Shown: one piece after another, positions 1 to 7,168 of the stretch
Layout: each line of letters begins with the position of its first letter
How positions within the stretch are numbered: the stretch's first letter is position 1
NCBI GenBank assembly: GCA_004020315.1
Contig: SAQG01000033.1
Coordinates: forward strand, 1 to 64,000
Direction of reading: 5' to 3'
Source of the DNA: Mesorhizobium sp.
GTDB lineage: Bacteria > Pseudomonadota > Alphaproteobacteria > Rhizobiales > Rhizobiaceae
DNA: 64,000 nt
Position numbers and translations under genes: made by a program
The notes under the pieces: generated by a model
The model's database searches: none
The model's input: only the letters and a program-made list of their open reading frames with translations
Told to the model about the DNA's origin: nothing

Positions 1-249
1 TCACAAACTCAAATCAACGGGAATCCTGAATCCCTTAAATCGCGACACGCTTTAGGCAGGCAGGCTCTTGGACTTGATCAGAACCAGGTGGAACCGCCAT
101 ATTCCGGTCTGGCTGCCAATTTCAGGGTGGCCCATTCCATGGATGAGGCCGATCCGGCGTGAAAAAGATTGCGCTTGCTGCCCTGGGTGACGGATTGGGA
201 CGGACTGCACCGTTTCGAAGCGGCGCCTGCCGCACAATTGCAGGACGCA

Positions 250-440
250 AAGGATCTTAATTTCTCGTTGGCTGCGGCTCGACGGGCGAGGTAGCCAAGG
301 CTCACTGCGCAGGCGAAGCATGATCTCGATCTGGCTGCATTGAACTTGCCAAGCATTGCCGAAACATGATGCTCAATCGTCCGCGGAGAGCGCACCAGAC
401 GCCGCGCAATCGCTTGGTTGCCAGCCCCTTGGGCGCAGCC
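250..440 (-). pseudogene. LuxR-type HTH regulator, 3' relic
   Basis: On the minus strand this stretch encodes IARRLVRSPRTIEHHVSAML, a typical LuxR/FixJ C-terminal helix-turn-helix recognition region. A following piece (LRLRSEPWL) lies in another frame, so at least one frameshift is present. No matching start or N-terminal sensor or ATPase part is seen. The fragment touches the stop codon of the downstream dehydrogenase gene. It is read as a decayed regulator. No intact gene is seen in bases 1-439. Confidence 0.6.
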
Positions 441-1555
441 TAGGTCGGCAAGGCGAATTCGCTGGCGAGTTCGATGGCGCGGCCTTCGCGGGCCGATCTT
501 TGAGCGGCGAGGCCCATGACGACGGCCCACCAGCCATCTTGCAAGGTCACCTCCACTTTGCCCTGTCCGCGCACTGCGGCAGTGAAGCGGACATGCTCAA
601 AATAGGTCGAGCCGTTGTGGTCGCCTGCCTGGAGCAGCCGGAGGTCGACCGGGACTTCCAGAAGCCGCGGTCCCGGCGGATTGCGCGGACTGACGATGAG
701 CTGCGGCACCGGGGCGGCGCCCAGATGCTGCGGCCAGAAGCGGCCTGGTCCGGGCACCAGACATTCGATCTTTCCGTTGCCGCCGACGGCGCAGAGTTCC
801 TCCTGGTAGCGGCTGCCCTCGGCGAACATGCACAGTTCCAGCATGGCGCGCGCGCCGCTCGCGAAATCAACCAGCACATAGCCATGGTCGAGAATATCCG
901 GCCTCTCACCGCCGTAGCGTTCGTCGAGATGGTTTATCGCCTGTCCCGCGCTCGCCATCACGCGGACAGGGTCGGATTCGAGGATCAGCCGCATCAGATC
1001 GAAGAAGTGGCAGCACTTCTCGACGAACGTGCCGCCGGTGTTGCGGTTGAAGCGGTTCCAGTCGCCGACCTTTGCCAGAAAGGGAAAGCGGTGCTCGCGG
1101 ACCGTCAGCATGCGGATGCCGCCGGTGGCGTGGCGGGCCTGCTCGACGAATGCGGCGACGGGGGGCATGTAACGGTATTCCATGGCCACCCAGACGAGCG
1201 GAAGCCGAGCTTTCAGCGCTGCGATCTTCCCCTCGTCGGTGGCGTCGGTGAAGAGCGGCTTTTCCACCAGCACCGGCAGCGGTCGGAGTGCGGCGATCTC
1301 CTCCATCTGGCCAAGGTGATGGTGGTTGGGGCTGGCAATCAAAACACAGTCCACCTCATCCATGGCAAGCAGTTCTGCGATCGACGCCGCTGATCGGGCC
1401 CCCGACGCCATCGCCAACGACGCTGCCAACATGCCGGGGTCCGGCTCGAAGATCGCGGCCACATGCGCGTCAGGCAACAAGGCGACGTTGCGGATGTGCT
1501 CCCGGCCCATCATGCCGCAGCCGATAATGCCGTAGCCGATCGATGATCTTTTCAT
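440..1555 (-). CDS. Gfo/Idh/MocA family oxidoreductase
   Basis: This 371-residue protein is a probable NAD(P)-dependent sugar or polyol dehydrogenase of the cytosol. The N-terminal Rossmann fold shows GIIGCGMMG at about residues 10-18, and the family EKP motif (VLVEKP) sits at about 95-100. The C-terminal half is the usual GFO_IDH_MocA beta-sheet domain, and the length is normal for the family. A GAGGAAG ribosome site precedes the ATG. The gene starts 17 bases after the GntR gene on the same strand, so the regulator and enzyme probably form one operon, divergent from the flavin monooxygenase pair. The substrate cannot be read from the sequence; a sugar-derived compound is likely from the context. 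Confidence 0.9.
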   Translation of the reverse strand: MKRSSIGYGIIGCGMMGREHIRNVALLPDAHVAAIFEPDPGMLAASLAMASGARSAASIAELLAMDEVDCVLIASPNHHHLGQMEEIAALRPLPVLVEKPLFTDATDEGKIAALKARLPLVWVAMEYRYMPPVAAFVEQARHATGGIRMLTVREHRFPFLAKVGDWNRFNRNTGGTFVEKCCHFFDLMRLILESDPVRVMASAGQAINHLDERYGGERPDILDHGYVLVDFASGARAMLELCMFAEGSRYQEELCAVGGNGKIECLVPGPGRFWPQHLGAAPVPQLIVSPRNPPGPRLLEVPVDLRLLQAGDHNGSTYFEHVRFTAAVRGQGKVEVTLQDGWWAVVMGLAAQRSAREGRAIELASEFALPT

Positions 1556-1572
1556 GCGGCGTCTTCCTCGGC

Positions 1573-2328
1573 CTATTTGAAACGCGTGACGTACCGCGCT
1601 GCGCCCGGATCGAACCAGCTGCGGGAATATTCCGCGCTGGCGCCGTCGCCAGCCCAGGCGATACGTTCTATGAAACCCACAACCGTCCCCGGCGGTGGCC
1701 TGAACTCGAGCGGGGCCCAGTCCGGCGCGGGCGAGACGGCGACATGGTCTTCGGCGCGAACGATCGAGAAGCCGAGCGCGAGCCGGTAGTAGAGATAGAG
1801 CGATTCCGACAGATCCTCGCGTTCGAGCCGCTCGGCTCGGCTGACGTCGAGCCAGATCTCCTCGACCGCGGCCGGCTCGCCGTCGAGCCGCCGCAGCCGG
1901 CGTATACGGTGGGCTTCGCCTGCGCTGCCGAATTGCGGCAGGTCGGCGGGCTTGGGCAGCCGCTCGACCGACAGCACTTCGGCGGTCGGCAGGCCGCCAC
2001 CGGCGATCCGCTCCAGGCGAAAGAAGGCATAGATTCCAAGCAAGTCGCCGCGCGCCCGCACATAGTTGCCCGACCCCTGGATGCGGTCGAGAAGCCCCTT
2101 TTCGGTCAAATCTGCAAGCGCGCGCCTGAGTGTCCCGACGGCGACCCGCAGGCTCGCGGCCATCTCGCGCTCGGGAGGCAGCCGCGCCCCATCGGCCAGC
2201 CGTCCGGCCGCGATTTCGCGGATCAGCATTTCGCTGATCTGCAAATGCACGGGCAGCGGGCCGCGCATCCGGCTCGATCGGTGGCCGGGGTCGGCCCTTG
2301 TCAATTGCATCCCGCGTCCCAATTGCAT
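1573..2328 (-). CDS. GntR family regulator (HutC/UTRA type)
   Basis: This 251-residue transcription regulator has an N-terminal winged helix at about residues 25-90 (PVHLQISEMLIREIAAGRL, then LPPEREMAASLRVAVGTLRR). A UTRA ligand-binding domain fills the rest, as in HutC-subfamily GntR proteins that sense sugars or amino-acid derivatives. The start is uncertain: ATG codons at 2328, 2310 and 2268 are all in frame, and the DNA-binding domain begins just after the last. It is co-oriented with the Gfo/Idh gene and divergent from the LLM monooxygenase, which suggests that it controls both units through the 107-bp gap. Confidence 0.88.
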   Translation of the reverse strand: MQLGRGMQLTRADPGHRSSRMRGPLPVHLQISEMLIREIAAGRLADGARLPPEREMAASLRVAVGTLRRALADLTEKGLLDRIQGSGNYVRARGDLLGIYAFFRLERIAGGGLPTAEVLSVERLPKPADLPQFGSAGEAHRIRRLRRLDGEPAAVEEIWLDVSRAERLEREDLSESLYLYYRLALGFSIVRAEDHVAVSPAPDWAPLEFRPPPGTVVGFIERIAWAGDGASAEYSRSWFDPGAARYVTRFK

Positions 2329-2355
2329 CCCGGTTTTCGGAGCGGCGCCCAGAAA

Positions 2356-2380
2356 TTGATACAGTATTGATCTACATCAA
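2356..2380. promoter_or_regulatory. Candidate GntR operator in divergent gap
   Basis: The arms TTGATACAG and CTACATCAA form an imperfect inverted repeat (7 of 9 positions pair) around a 7-base centre. The repeat lies between the GntR gene and the monooxygenase gene. A dimeric GntR protein would be expected to bind such a site. The assignment rests on symmetry and position only. Confidence 0.35.
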
Positions 2381-2435
2381 AACGAATGCTACGCAAGCTC
2401 CATTCGCAGCGCGGGACTTCCTTTGAAGAGTGGCA

Positions 2436-3593
2436 ATGAGCATCGTCCCAATTACCTCGCCGGATCTCGACGCAGCCGAAGTCTCCTGGTTCGCCGCACT
2501 CTGCTCGGACGACTATCATTATCTCGGCGTGCCGGACGGCGCGCTGCGCTCGAGCTGGGCGCATTGCTCTGAGATCGTGAAGACGTCCGAGGAACTCGGC
2601 TTCCGCAACATCCTGTGCCCGTCGTCCTATCAAGTCGGCCAGGACACGCTGAGCTTCGTTGCCGGCTGCGCGCCGATCACATCGAAGATCAATCTGCTTG
2701 CTGCTGTGCGCTGCGGCGAGATGCAGCCGATCATGCTGGCGCGCACGATCGCGACGCTAGACCACATGCTGGAAGGCCGGCTGACGGTAAACATCATTTC
2801 ATCGGACTTTCCGGGCGAGACGGCCGACAGCGCTTACCGCTATCAGCGTTCACGCGAGGTGGTGCAGATCATGCGCCAGGCCTGGACCCGGGACAGCATC
2901 GATTTCGAGGGCGAGGTCTATCGTTTCAAGGGGCTCTCGACAGCGCCGGCTAAGCCCTATCAGCAGAATGGGGGTCCGCTGCTCTATTTCGGCGGTTATT
3001 CGCCCGACGCGCTCGAGCTTTGCGCTGAACAGTGCGACGTCTATCTGATGTGGCCAGAAACCAAGGAGGAGCTCGCCGGCCGCATGAAAGCCGTTCACGA
3101 GCGCGCCAAGCGCCACGGGCGAACGCTCGACTACGGCCTGCGTATCCACATGATCGTGCGCGACACAGAGGCCGAGGCAAAGGACTATGCCCGGGAGCTG
3201 GTTTCGAAGCTGGACGACGAGCAGGGCAGGGCGATCCGCGAGCGAGCGCTCGACGCCCGATCGCTCGGCGTATCGCATCAGGCCAAGAACCGCCAGATCG
3301 CCGATGCGGAAGGCTATGTCGAGCCGCATTTGTGGACGGGCGTCGGGCGGGCGCGCTCGGGCTGCGGCGCAGCGCTGGTGGGCTCGACCGATCAGGTTCT
3401 GTCGCAAATCGAGGCGTATATGAAGATGGGGATCCGCGCCTTCATCTTCTCGGGCTACCCGCATCTCGACGAGGCGCGTCATTTCGGCACCAAGGTGCTG
3501 CCCCAGCTCAAGACATGCTCGCTGCCGCACGCCTATGGCCGGGTGCCGGATCGGGTCCCGGCGACACCATTGGGAACAGGGGAGCGCCGCTGA
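2436..3593 (+). CDS. LLM-class FMNH2-dependent monooxygenase (SsuD-like)
   Basis: This 385-residue protein belongs to the bacterial luciferase-like family and is closest in pattern to alkanesulfonate monooxygenases. Family-typical segments include LSFVAGCAPITSKINLLAAV, the block MLARTIATLDHMLEGR followed by LTVNIIS, and a C-terminal LVGSTDQVLSQIEAY. Such enzymes use reduced FMN and O2 to cleave C-S or similar bonds. A GTG lies at 2430, but the ATG at 2436 has GAAGAG at a proper distance and is preferred. The stop codon overlaps the ATG of a flavin reductase by one base, the partner expected for this family. The substrate is unknown. The regulators and dehydrogenase nearby suggest a sugar-linked compound. 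Confidence 0.88.
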   Translation: MSIVPITSPDLDAAEVSWFAALCSDDYHYLGVPDGALRSSWAHCSEIVKTSEELGFRNILCPSSYQVGQDTLSFVAGCAPITSKINLLAAVRCGEMQPIMLARTIATLDHMLEGRLTVNIISSDFPGETADSAYRYQRSREVVQIMRQAWTRDSIDFEGEVYRFKGLSTAPAKPYQQNGGPLLYFGGYSPDALELCAEQCDVYLMWPETKEELAGRMKAVHERAKRHGRTLDYGLRIHMIVRDTEAEAKDYARELVSKLDDEQGRAIRERALDARSLGVSHQAKNRQIADAEGYVEPHLWTGVGRARSGCGAALVGSTDQVLSQIEAYMKMGIRAFIFSGYPHLDEARHFGTKVLPQLKTCSLPHAYGRVPDRVPATPLGTGERR

Positions 3594-4075
3594 TGGAGCA
3601 TGTGGTGTGCGATCCGCGCCTTTTGCGCAACGCGTTCGGGCGTTTCGCCACTGGTGTCACAGTCGTCACCACAGGCACGGCCGACGGCCCGGTCGCGATC
3701 ACTGCCAACAGCTTCTCATCCGTGTCGCTCGATCCGCCGCTGGTGCTCTGGTCAATCGGCCGCCACTCGCGCCGGTTCGAAGCCTTCGCCAATTCAGCGC
3801 ACTACGCCATTCACGTGCTGGCGGAAGATCAAATCGATCTTTGCTGGCGCTTTTCGAAGTCGGGGACGGACTTTGCCGACCTTGACCTCTCGTGGAACGA
3901 GCACGGCGTGCCGCTGCTGGCAAGGGCGCTGGCGCGGTTCGAATGCAGCGTTGCCGACCGCTTCCCTGCAGGCGATCATATGATCCTGCTTGGACGCGTC
4001 CTTGAACTGGAGACGCAAGAAGGTTTGCCGCTGCTCTTTGCTAGCGGCAGGTCGCGGACTCAAGAGGCGGGCTGA
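3593..4075 (+). CDS. NAD(P)H:FMN reductase (HpaC/flavin reductase-like)
   Basis: This 160-residue protein is of the flavin reductase-like split-barrel family. The N-terminal stretch LRNAFGRFATGVTVVTT and the following ITANSFSSVSLDPPLVLWSI are diagnostic for flavin reductases that supply FMNH2 to two-component monooxygenases. Its ATG overlaps the TGA of the SsuD-like gene (TGATG), so the two are translationally coupled and form one system. Its 3' end overlaps the 3' end of the convergent LacI gene by 16 bases. The length is normal for the family. Confidence 0.9.
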   Translation: MEHVVCDPRLLRNAFGRFATGVTVVTTGTADGPVAITANSFSSVSLDPPLVLWSIGRHSRRFEAFANSAHYAIHVLAEDQIDLCWRFSKSGTDFADLDLSWNEHGVPLLARALARFECSVADRFPAGDHMILLGRVLELETQEGLPLLFASGRSRTQEAG

Positions 4076-5127
4076 TGACGGCCAGCGCCGCCCCGGGCTG
4101 GTGCCGTCGACTGGCGCACCACGAGATTGCAGGCGAGCTCGACGCGGCGCGGTGGCAATCCCGAATGGGCCATGTCGTCGAGCAGAAGGCTAAGCGCCGC
4201 CGACCCGATCTCGCGCATGGGAATGTGCATCGCTGTCAGCGGCGGGTTGCAGAAGGCCGCGAGCGGCAGGCCGTCCATGCCGACGACGGACACATCGGCA
4301 GGCACCGAATATCCGGCTTTCTGGACGCCGGCGATGGCACCAAAGGCCAGGCTGTCGCCGGCCGTCAGCACGGCGGTGAAATCGAGGCCGCGGGCCGCGA
4401 TGCGCTCGGTCACGGCCTTGCTCGCAAGCTCCGGCAGCCAGTCCTGCACCTCGACTACGAGGTCGTCGAAGCCGGTAATGCCGCCCGCGATCAGCGCGTC
4501 GCGCCAGCCTTCATAACGTCGCTCGATCGTGCGCCGTCCACGCCGCATCAAGAACAGGATGCGGCGGTGGCCGAGGCCGATCAGATGCTGCGCGGCAAGC
4601 ATGGCGGCGGAGCGGTTGCAGGGTGTCACGCTCGAATGGCGCATCGAGGGATCGTCACCGTTAACGAGCACGATCGGCTTTGCGAAGCCGGCCGTCAGCG
4701 TCAGCACGTCATCGTCGTCCAGCGTCAGAAAGAGGCAGCCGGCGACGCTGTCGTCGCGCTCGGATTCACGCAGGAGGGCGATTTCGTCCTCGGGCGCTGC
4801 GACCGGCCGGGTCACCAGTTCGACGCCCAGCAGCCGGGCGCGTTCGTTGAGCCCGTCGAGAACGTGGTAGGTGAACTGATTGCGGGCGCTGTCGACCATT
4901 GCCATGCTGCTTGCGGCCAGGATGACCTTGCGGCCGGCAACCGAGGCGGGAATGGCGTAGTTCATCGACTTCGCCGTTTCGATGATCCTGGTGCGAAGCT
5001 CATCCCTTACGCCGCCGACGCCGCTCAGCGCACGGGAGGCGGTGCTGACCGACACGCCGCAACCCGCCGCGATCTCCTCAAGTCGAATACGGCGGCTGGG
5101 GCGGCCGCGCTTGCCCTGGATCTTCAT
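4060..5127 (-). CDS. LacI family transcriptional regulator
   Basis: This 355-residue regulator has an N-terminal LacI helix-turn-helix (IRLEEIAAGCGVSVSTASRA at about residues 14-33) followed by a periplasmic-binding-protein-like sensor domain. The start was set at the ATG of MKIQGKRGRPS because GGGAG lies just upstream. Longer in-frame starts up to 5244 would run through the promoter of the GH105 operon. The gene is divergent from the GH105-KduI-ABC operon and most likely represses it in the absence of a sugar or uronide ligand. Confidence 0.9.
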   Translation of the reverse strand: MKIQGKRGRPSRRIRLEEIAAGCGVSVSTASRALSGVGGVRDELRTRIIETAKSMNYAIPASVAGRKVILAASSMAMVDSARNQFTYHVLDGLNERARLLGVELVTRPVAAPEDEIALLRESERDDSVAGCLFLTLDDDDVLTLTAGFAKPIVLVNGDDPSMRHSSVTPCNRSAAMLAAQHLIGLGHRRILFLMRRGRRTIERRYEGWRDALIAGGITGFDDLVVEVQDWLPELASKAVTERIAARGLDFTAVLTAGDSLAFGAIAGVQKAGYSVPADVSVVGMDGLPLAAFCNPPLTAMHIPMREIGSAALSLLLDDMAHSGLPPRRVELACNLVVRQSTAPARGGAGRHQPAS

Positions 5128-5174
5128 TCGCTCCCGCATCTCCGGCAAAGTAACCCGACCATGCAAAAAATTTT

Positions 5175-5190
5175 CAGATTGCGCAAGAAA
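5175..5190. promoter_or_regulatory. Candidate LacI operator (TTGCGCAA core)
   Basis: A TTGCGCAA palindrome with a central CG, flanked by A/T-rich sequence, sits in the gap between the LacI gene and the GH105 gene. LacI-family operators are usually palindromes centred on CG, so position and symmetry fit. The flanks are only weakly symmetric. Confidence 0.3.
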
Positions 5191-5237
5191 AATGCCTATG
5201 AAACAGTTCTGGTGAAGCGGGGGAAATGGGAGGAGTG

Positions 5238-6338
5238 ATGCCACTATCGGCCGAACGCCTGAATTCCGTGCTTGCGAGCCTCGTGGCCGGCATGACCGGC
5301 TTGCGCCATGATGGGCGATTTCATGAGCCGAATCTCGACGGGACGCCGGGCGACTACGTCAGCTTCGACAGCTGGGAATGGCCGCAAGGCGTGGGGCTCT
5401 ACGGGCTGGTCCGGTTGTGGGCGCAGACCTGCGACGATCGGTTGCTGCGAACGATCGAGGCCTGGTACGACCGACGCATCGCTGCCGGTCTCCCGGCGAT
5501 GAACGTCAACACCACCGCGCCTTTGCTGGCGCTAAGCGAATTGTGGCGGCGGCGTCGCCAGCCGCGCTTCGAGCCGGTCTTGCGAGAATGGGCCGAGCGG
5601 ATAGTCACCGCCATGCCGCGAACGCCCGAAGGCGGTTTCCAGCACAATGTTTCGGACCGGGTCAATGACGACGAATTGTGGGACGATACGCTGTTCATGG
5701 TGGCGCTGTTCCTCGCATCCTACGGCCAGGCTGCCGGCCAGCGTCGCTTCGTCGAGGAAGCCGAACGGCAATTCCTAGTCCATGCCCGTTATCTCGCCGA
5801 TCCGGCATCCGGGCTGTGGTTCCACGGCTGGACGTTCGCGGGCCGGCACAATTTCGCCCGCGCTCATTGGGCGAGAGGCAATGCCTGGATCACCGTGGGT
5901 ATCCTCGATCTGGTGGAGTTCGCCGAAATTGCGCCTTCGGTTCGGGCCTATTTGCTCGGCGTGCTGGAGACGCAGATCGAGGCCCTGCTCAAGGTGCAGA
6001 CAGGTTCGGGCGCATGGCATACTCTGCTCGACGACCCGACTTCCTACGAGGAGATTTCCGCCACGGCCGGTTTCGGCTACGGGTTAATGAAGGCCGCTCG
6101 GCTCGGAATCGGTTCTACAGAGTGCCGTGCCGCCGGCCTCCGCGCCTTGGAAGCTGTGGTGGCCAACATCGATGACAAAGGTGTGGTGGCGAACGTCTCC
6201 TATGGCACACGCATGGGCCCCGACCTGCAGTTCTACCGCGACATACCGATCCACCCGACGGGCTACGGGCAGGCGCTTGCCATTCTGTGCCTGACCGAAG
6301 GCTCGCGGCACCTGCAGGCGAAGGTGGAGGCGGCATGA
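5238..6338 (+). CDS. Glycoside hydrolase family 88/105, unsaturated uronyl hydrolase
   Basis: This 366-residue protein has the (alpha/alpha)6 signature of GH105/GH88. The segment VNDDELWDDTLFMVALFLA contains the catalytic aspartate region, and HWARGNAWITVGIL matches the family WxRGNxW motif. These enzymes remove a terminal 4,5-unsaturated uronic acid from oligosaccharides made by polysaccharide lyases. No signal peptide is seen, so it should act in the cytosol on imported oligomers. The ATG at 5238 follows GGGAGGAG; an upstream ATG at 5226 overlaps that ribosome site. It is the first gene of the operon, and its stop overlaps the start of kduI. Together they fit degradation of an unsaturated uronide. 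Confidence 0.92.
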   Translation: MPLSAERLNSVLASLVAGMTGLRHDGRFHEPNLDGTPGDYVSFDSWEWPQGVGLYGLVRLWAQTCDDRLLRTIEAWYDRRIAAGLPAMNVNTTAPLLALSELWRRRRQPRFEPVLREWAERIVTAMPRTPEGGFQHNVSDRVNDDELWDDTLFMVALFLASYGQAAGQRRFVEEAERQFLVHARYLADPASGLWFHGWTFAGRHNFARAHWARGNAWITVGILDLVEFAEIAPSVRAYLLGVLETQIEALLKVQTGSGAWHTLLDDPTSYEEISATAGFGYGLMKAARLGIGSTECRAAGLRALEAVVANIDDKGVVANVSYGTRMGPDLQFYRDIPIHPTGYGQALAILCLTEGSRHLQAKVEAA

Positions 6339-7168
6339 TGCGGACGCTCTACGGCACATCGCCGGCCGACATTGCCGGCATGGACACAAACCGGCTGAGA
6401 GCCGAGTTCCTGGTCGACGGCTTGTTCCGGCCTGGCGCGATCGAATTCGTCTATACCCATGTCGACCGCATGATCGTCGGTGGCGCGGTTCCGCTGGTCA
6501 ACCCGCTGATATTCGGCACCGGGGCCGACGTCGGCACCCCGCTCTTCTTTGACGCGCGCGAGATGGGCATCGCCAATCTCGGCGGCAATGGCGCAGTCAC
6601 GGTGGACGGCACGCGCTTCGCCGTGGCTAACCGTGACATCGTCTACGTCGGACGCGGAGCACGCGAGGTGGCGCTGGAGAGCGACGATCCGGAGAGGTCG
6701 GCACGCTTCTACATGAACTCGGTGCCAGCCGGCGCCGATATTGCCCATCGTCTCATCGTCAGAAGCGAAGCCAGGCCGGTTACGCTCGGTGAGGAGGCTC
6801 GCGCGAACAAGCGCACGCTGCGCATGTACATCCATCCCGAAGTGGCCCCGTCCTGCCTCTTGCTGATGGGTATCACGGATCTCGCGCCGGGCAGCGTGTG
6901 GAACACCATGCCGCCGCATCTACACGAGCGGCGCATGGAAGCTTATTGCTATTTTGACCTAGCCGAGGCCGACCGTGTGGTCCATCTGATGGGCCGGCCG
7001 GACAATACCCGCCACCTGATGGTCGCCGACGGTGACGTCGTCCTGTCGCCCGCCTGGTCTATCCATATGGGCGCCGGGACGGGCGCCTATGCCTTCGTCT
7101 GGGGCATGACCGGCGAGAACCAAGCCTACACCGATGTCGATCCAGTTGCCGTGAAGGATTTGCGATGA
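6335..7168 (+). CDS. kduI: 5-dehydro-4-deoxy-D-glucuronate isomerase
   Basis: This 277-residue KduI-family protein converts 5-dehydro-4-deoxy-D-glucuronate, the spontaneous product of unsaturated uronic acid release, to 3-deoxy-D-glycero-2,5-hexodiulosonate. The cupin metal site is visible as NTMPPHLHERRMEAYCYF, giving two histidines and a glutamate, plus a later histidine in SIHMGAG. The start overlaps the GH105 stop (ATGATG at 6335-6340; either ATG is possible) and the stop overlaps the next start, so the three genes are coupled. Its role directly follows that of the GH105 enzyme. KduD, KdgK and KdgA are not in the window. Confidence 0.93.
   Translation: MMRTLYGTSPADIAGMDTNRLRAEFLVDGLFRPGAIEFVYTHVDRMIVGGAVPLVNPLIFGTGADVGTPLFFDAREMGIANLGGNGAVTVDGTRFAVANRDIVYVGRGAREVALESDDPERSARFYMNSVPAGADIAHRLIVRSEARPVTLGEEARANKRTLRMYIHPEVAPSCLLLMGITDLAPGSVWNTMPPHLHERRMEAYCYFDLAEADRVVHLMGRPDNTRHLMVADGDVVLSPAWSIHMGAGTGAYAFVWGMTGENQAYTDVDPVAVKDLR

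Noticed and set aside
3032..3592. Long plus-strand frame upstream of the flavin reductase
   Set aside because: It is an out-of-frame shadow of the monooxygenase gene; the real start is the ATG in TGATG at 3593.
4075..5238. Long plus-strand frame opposite the LacI gene
   Set aside because: It mirrors the LacI gene; the sequence is low in hydrophobic residues and lacks known motifs.
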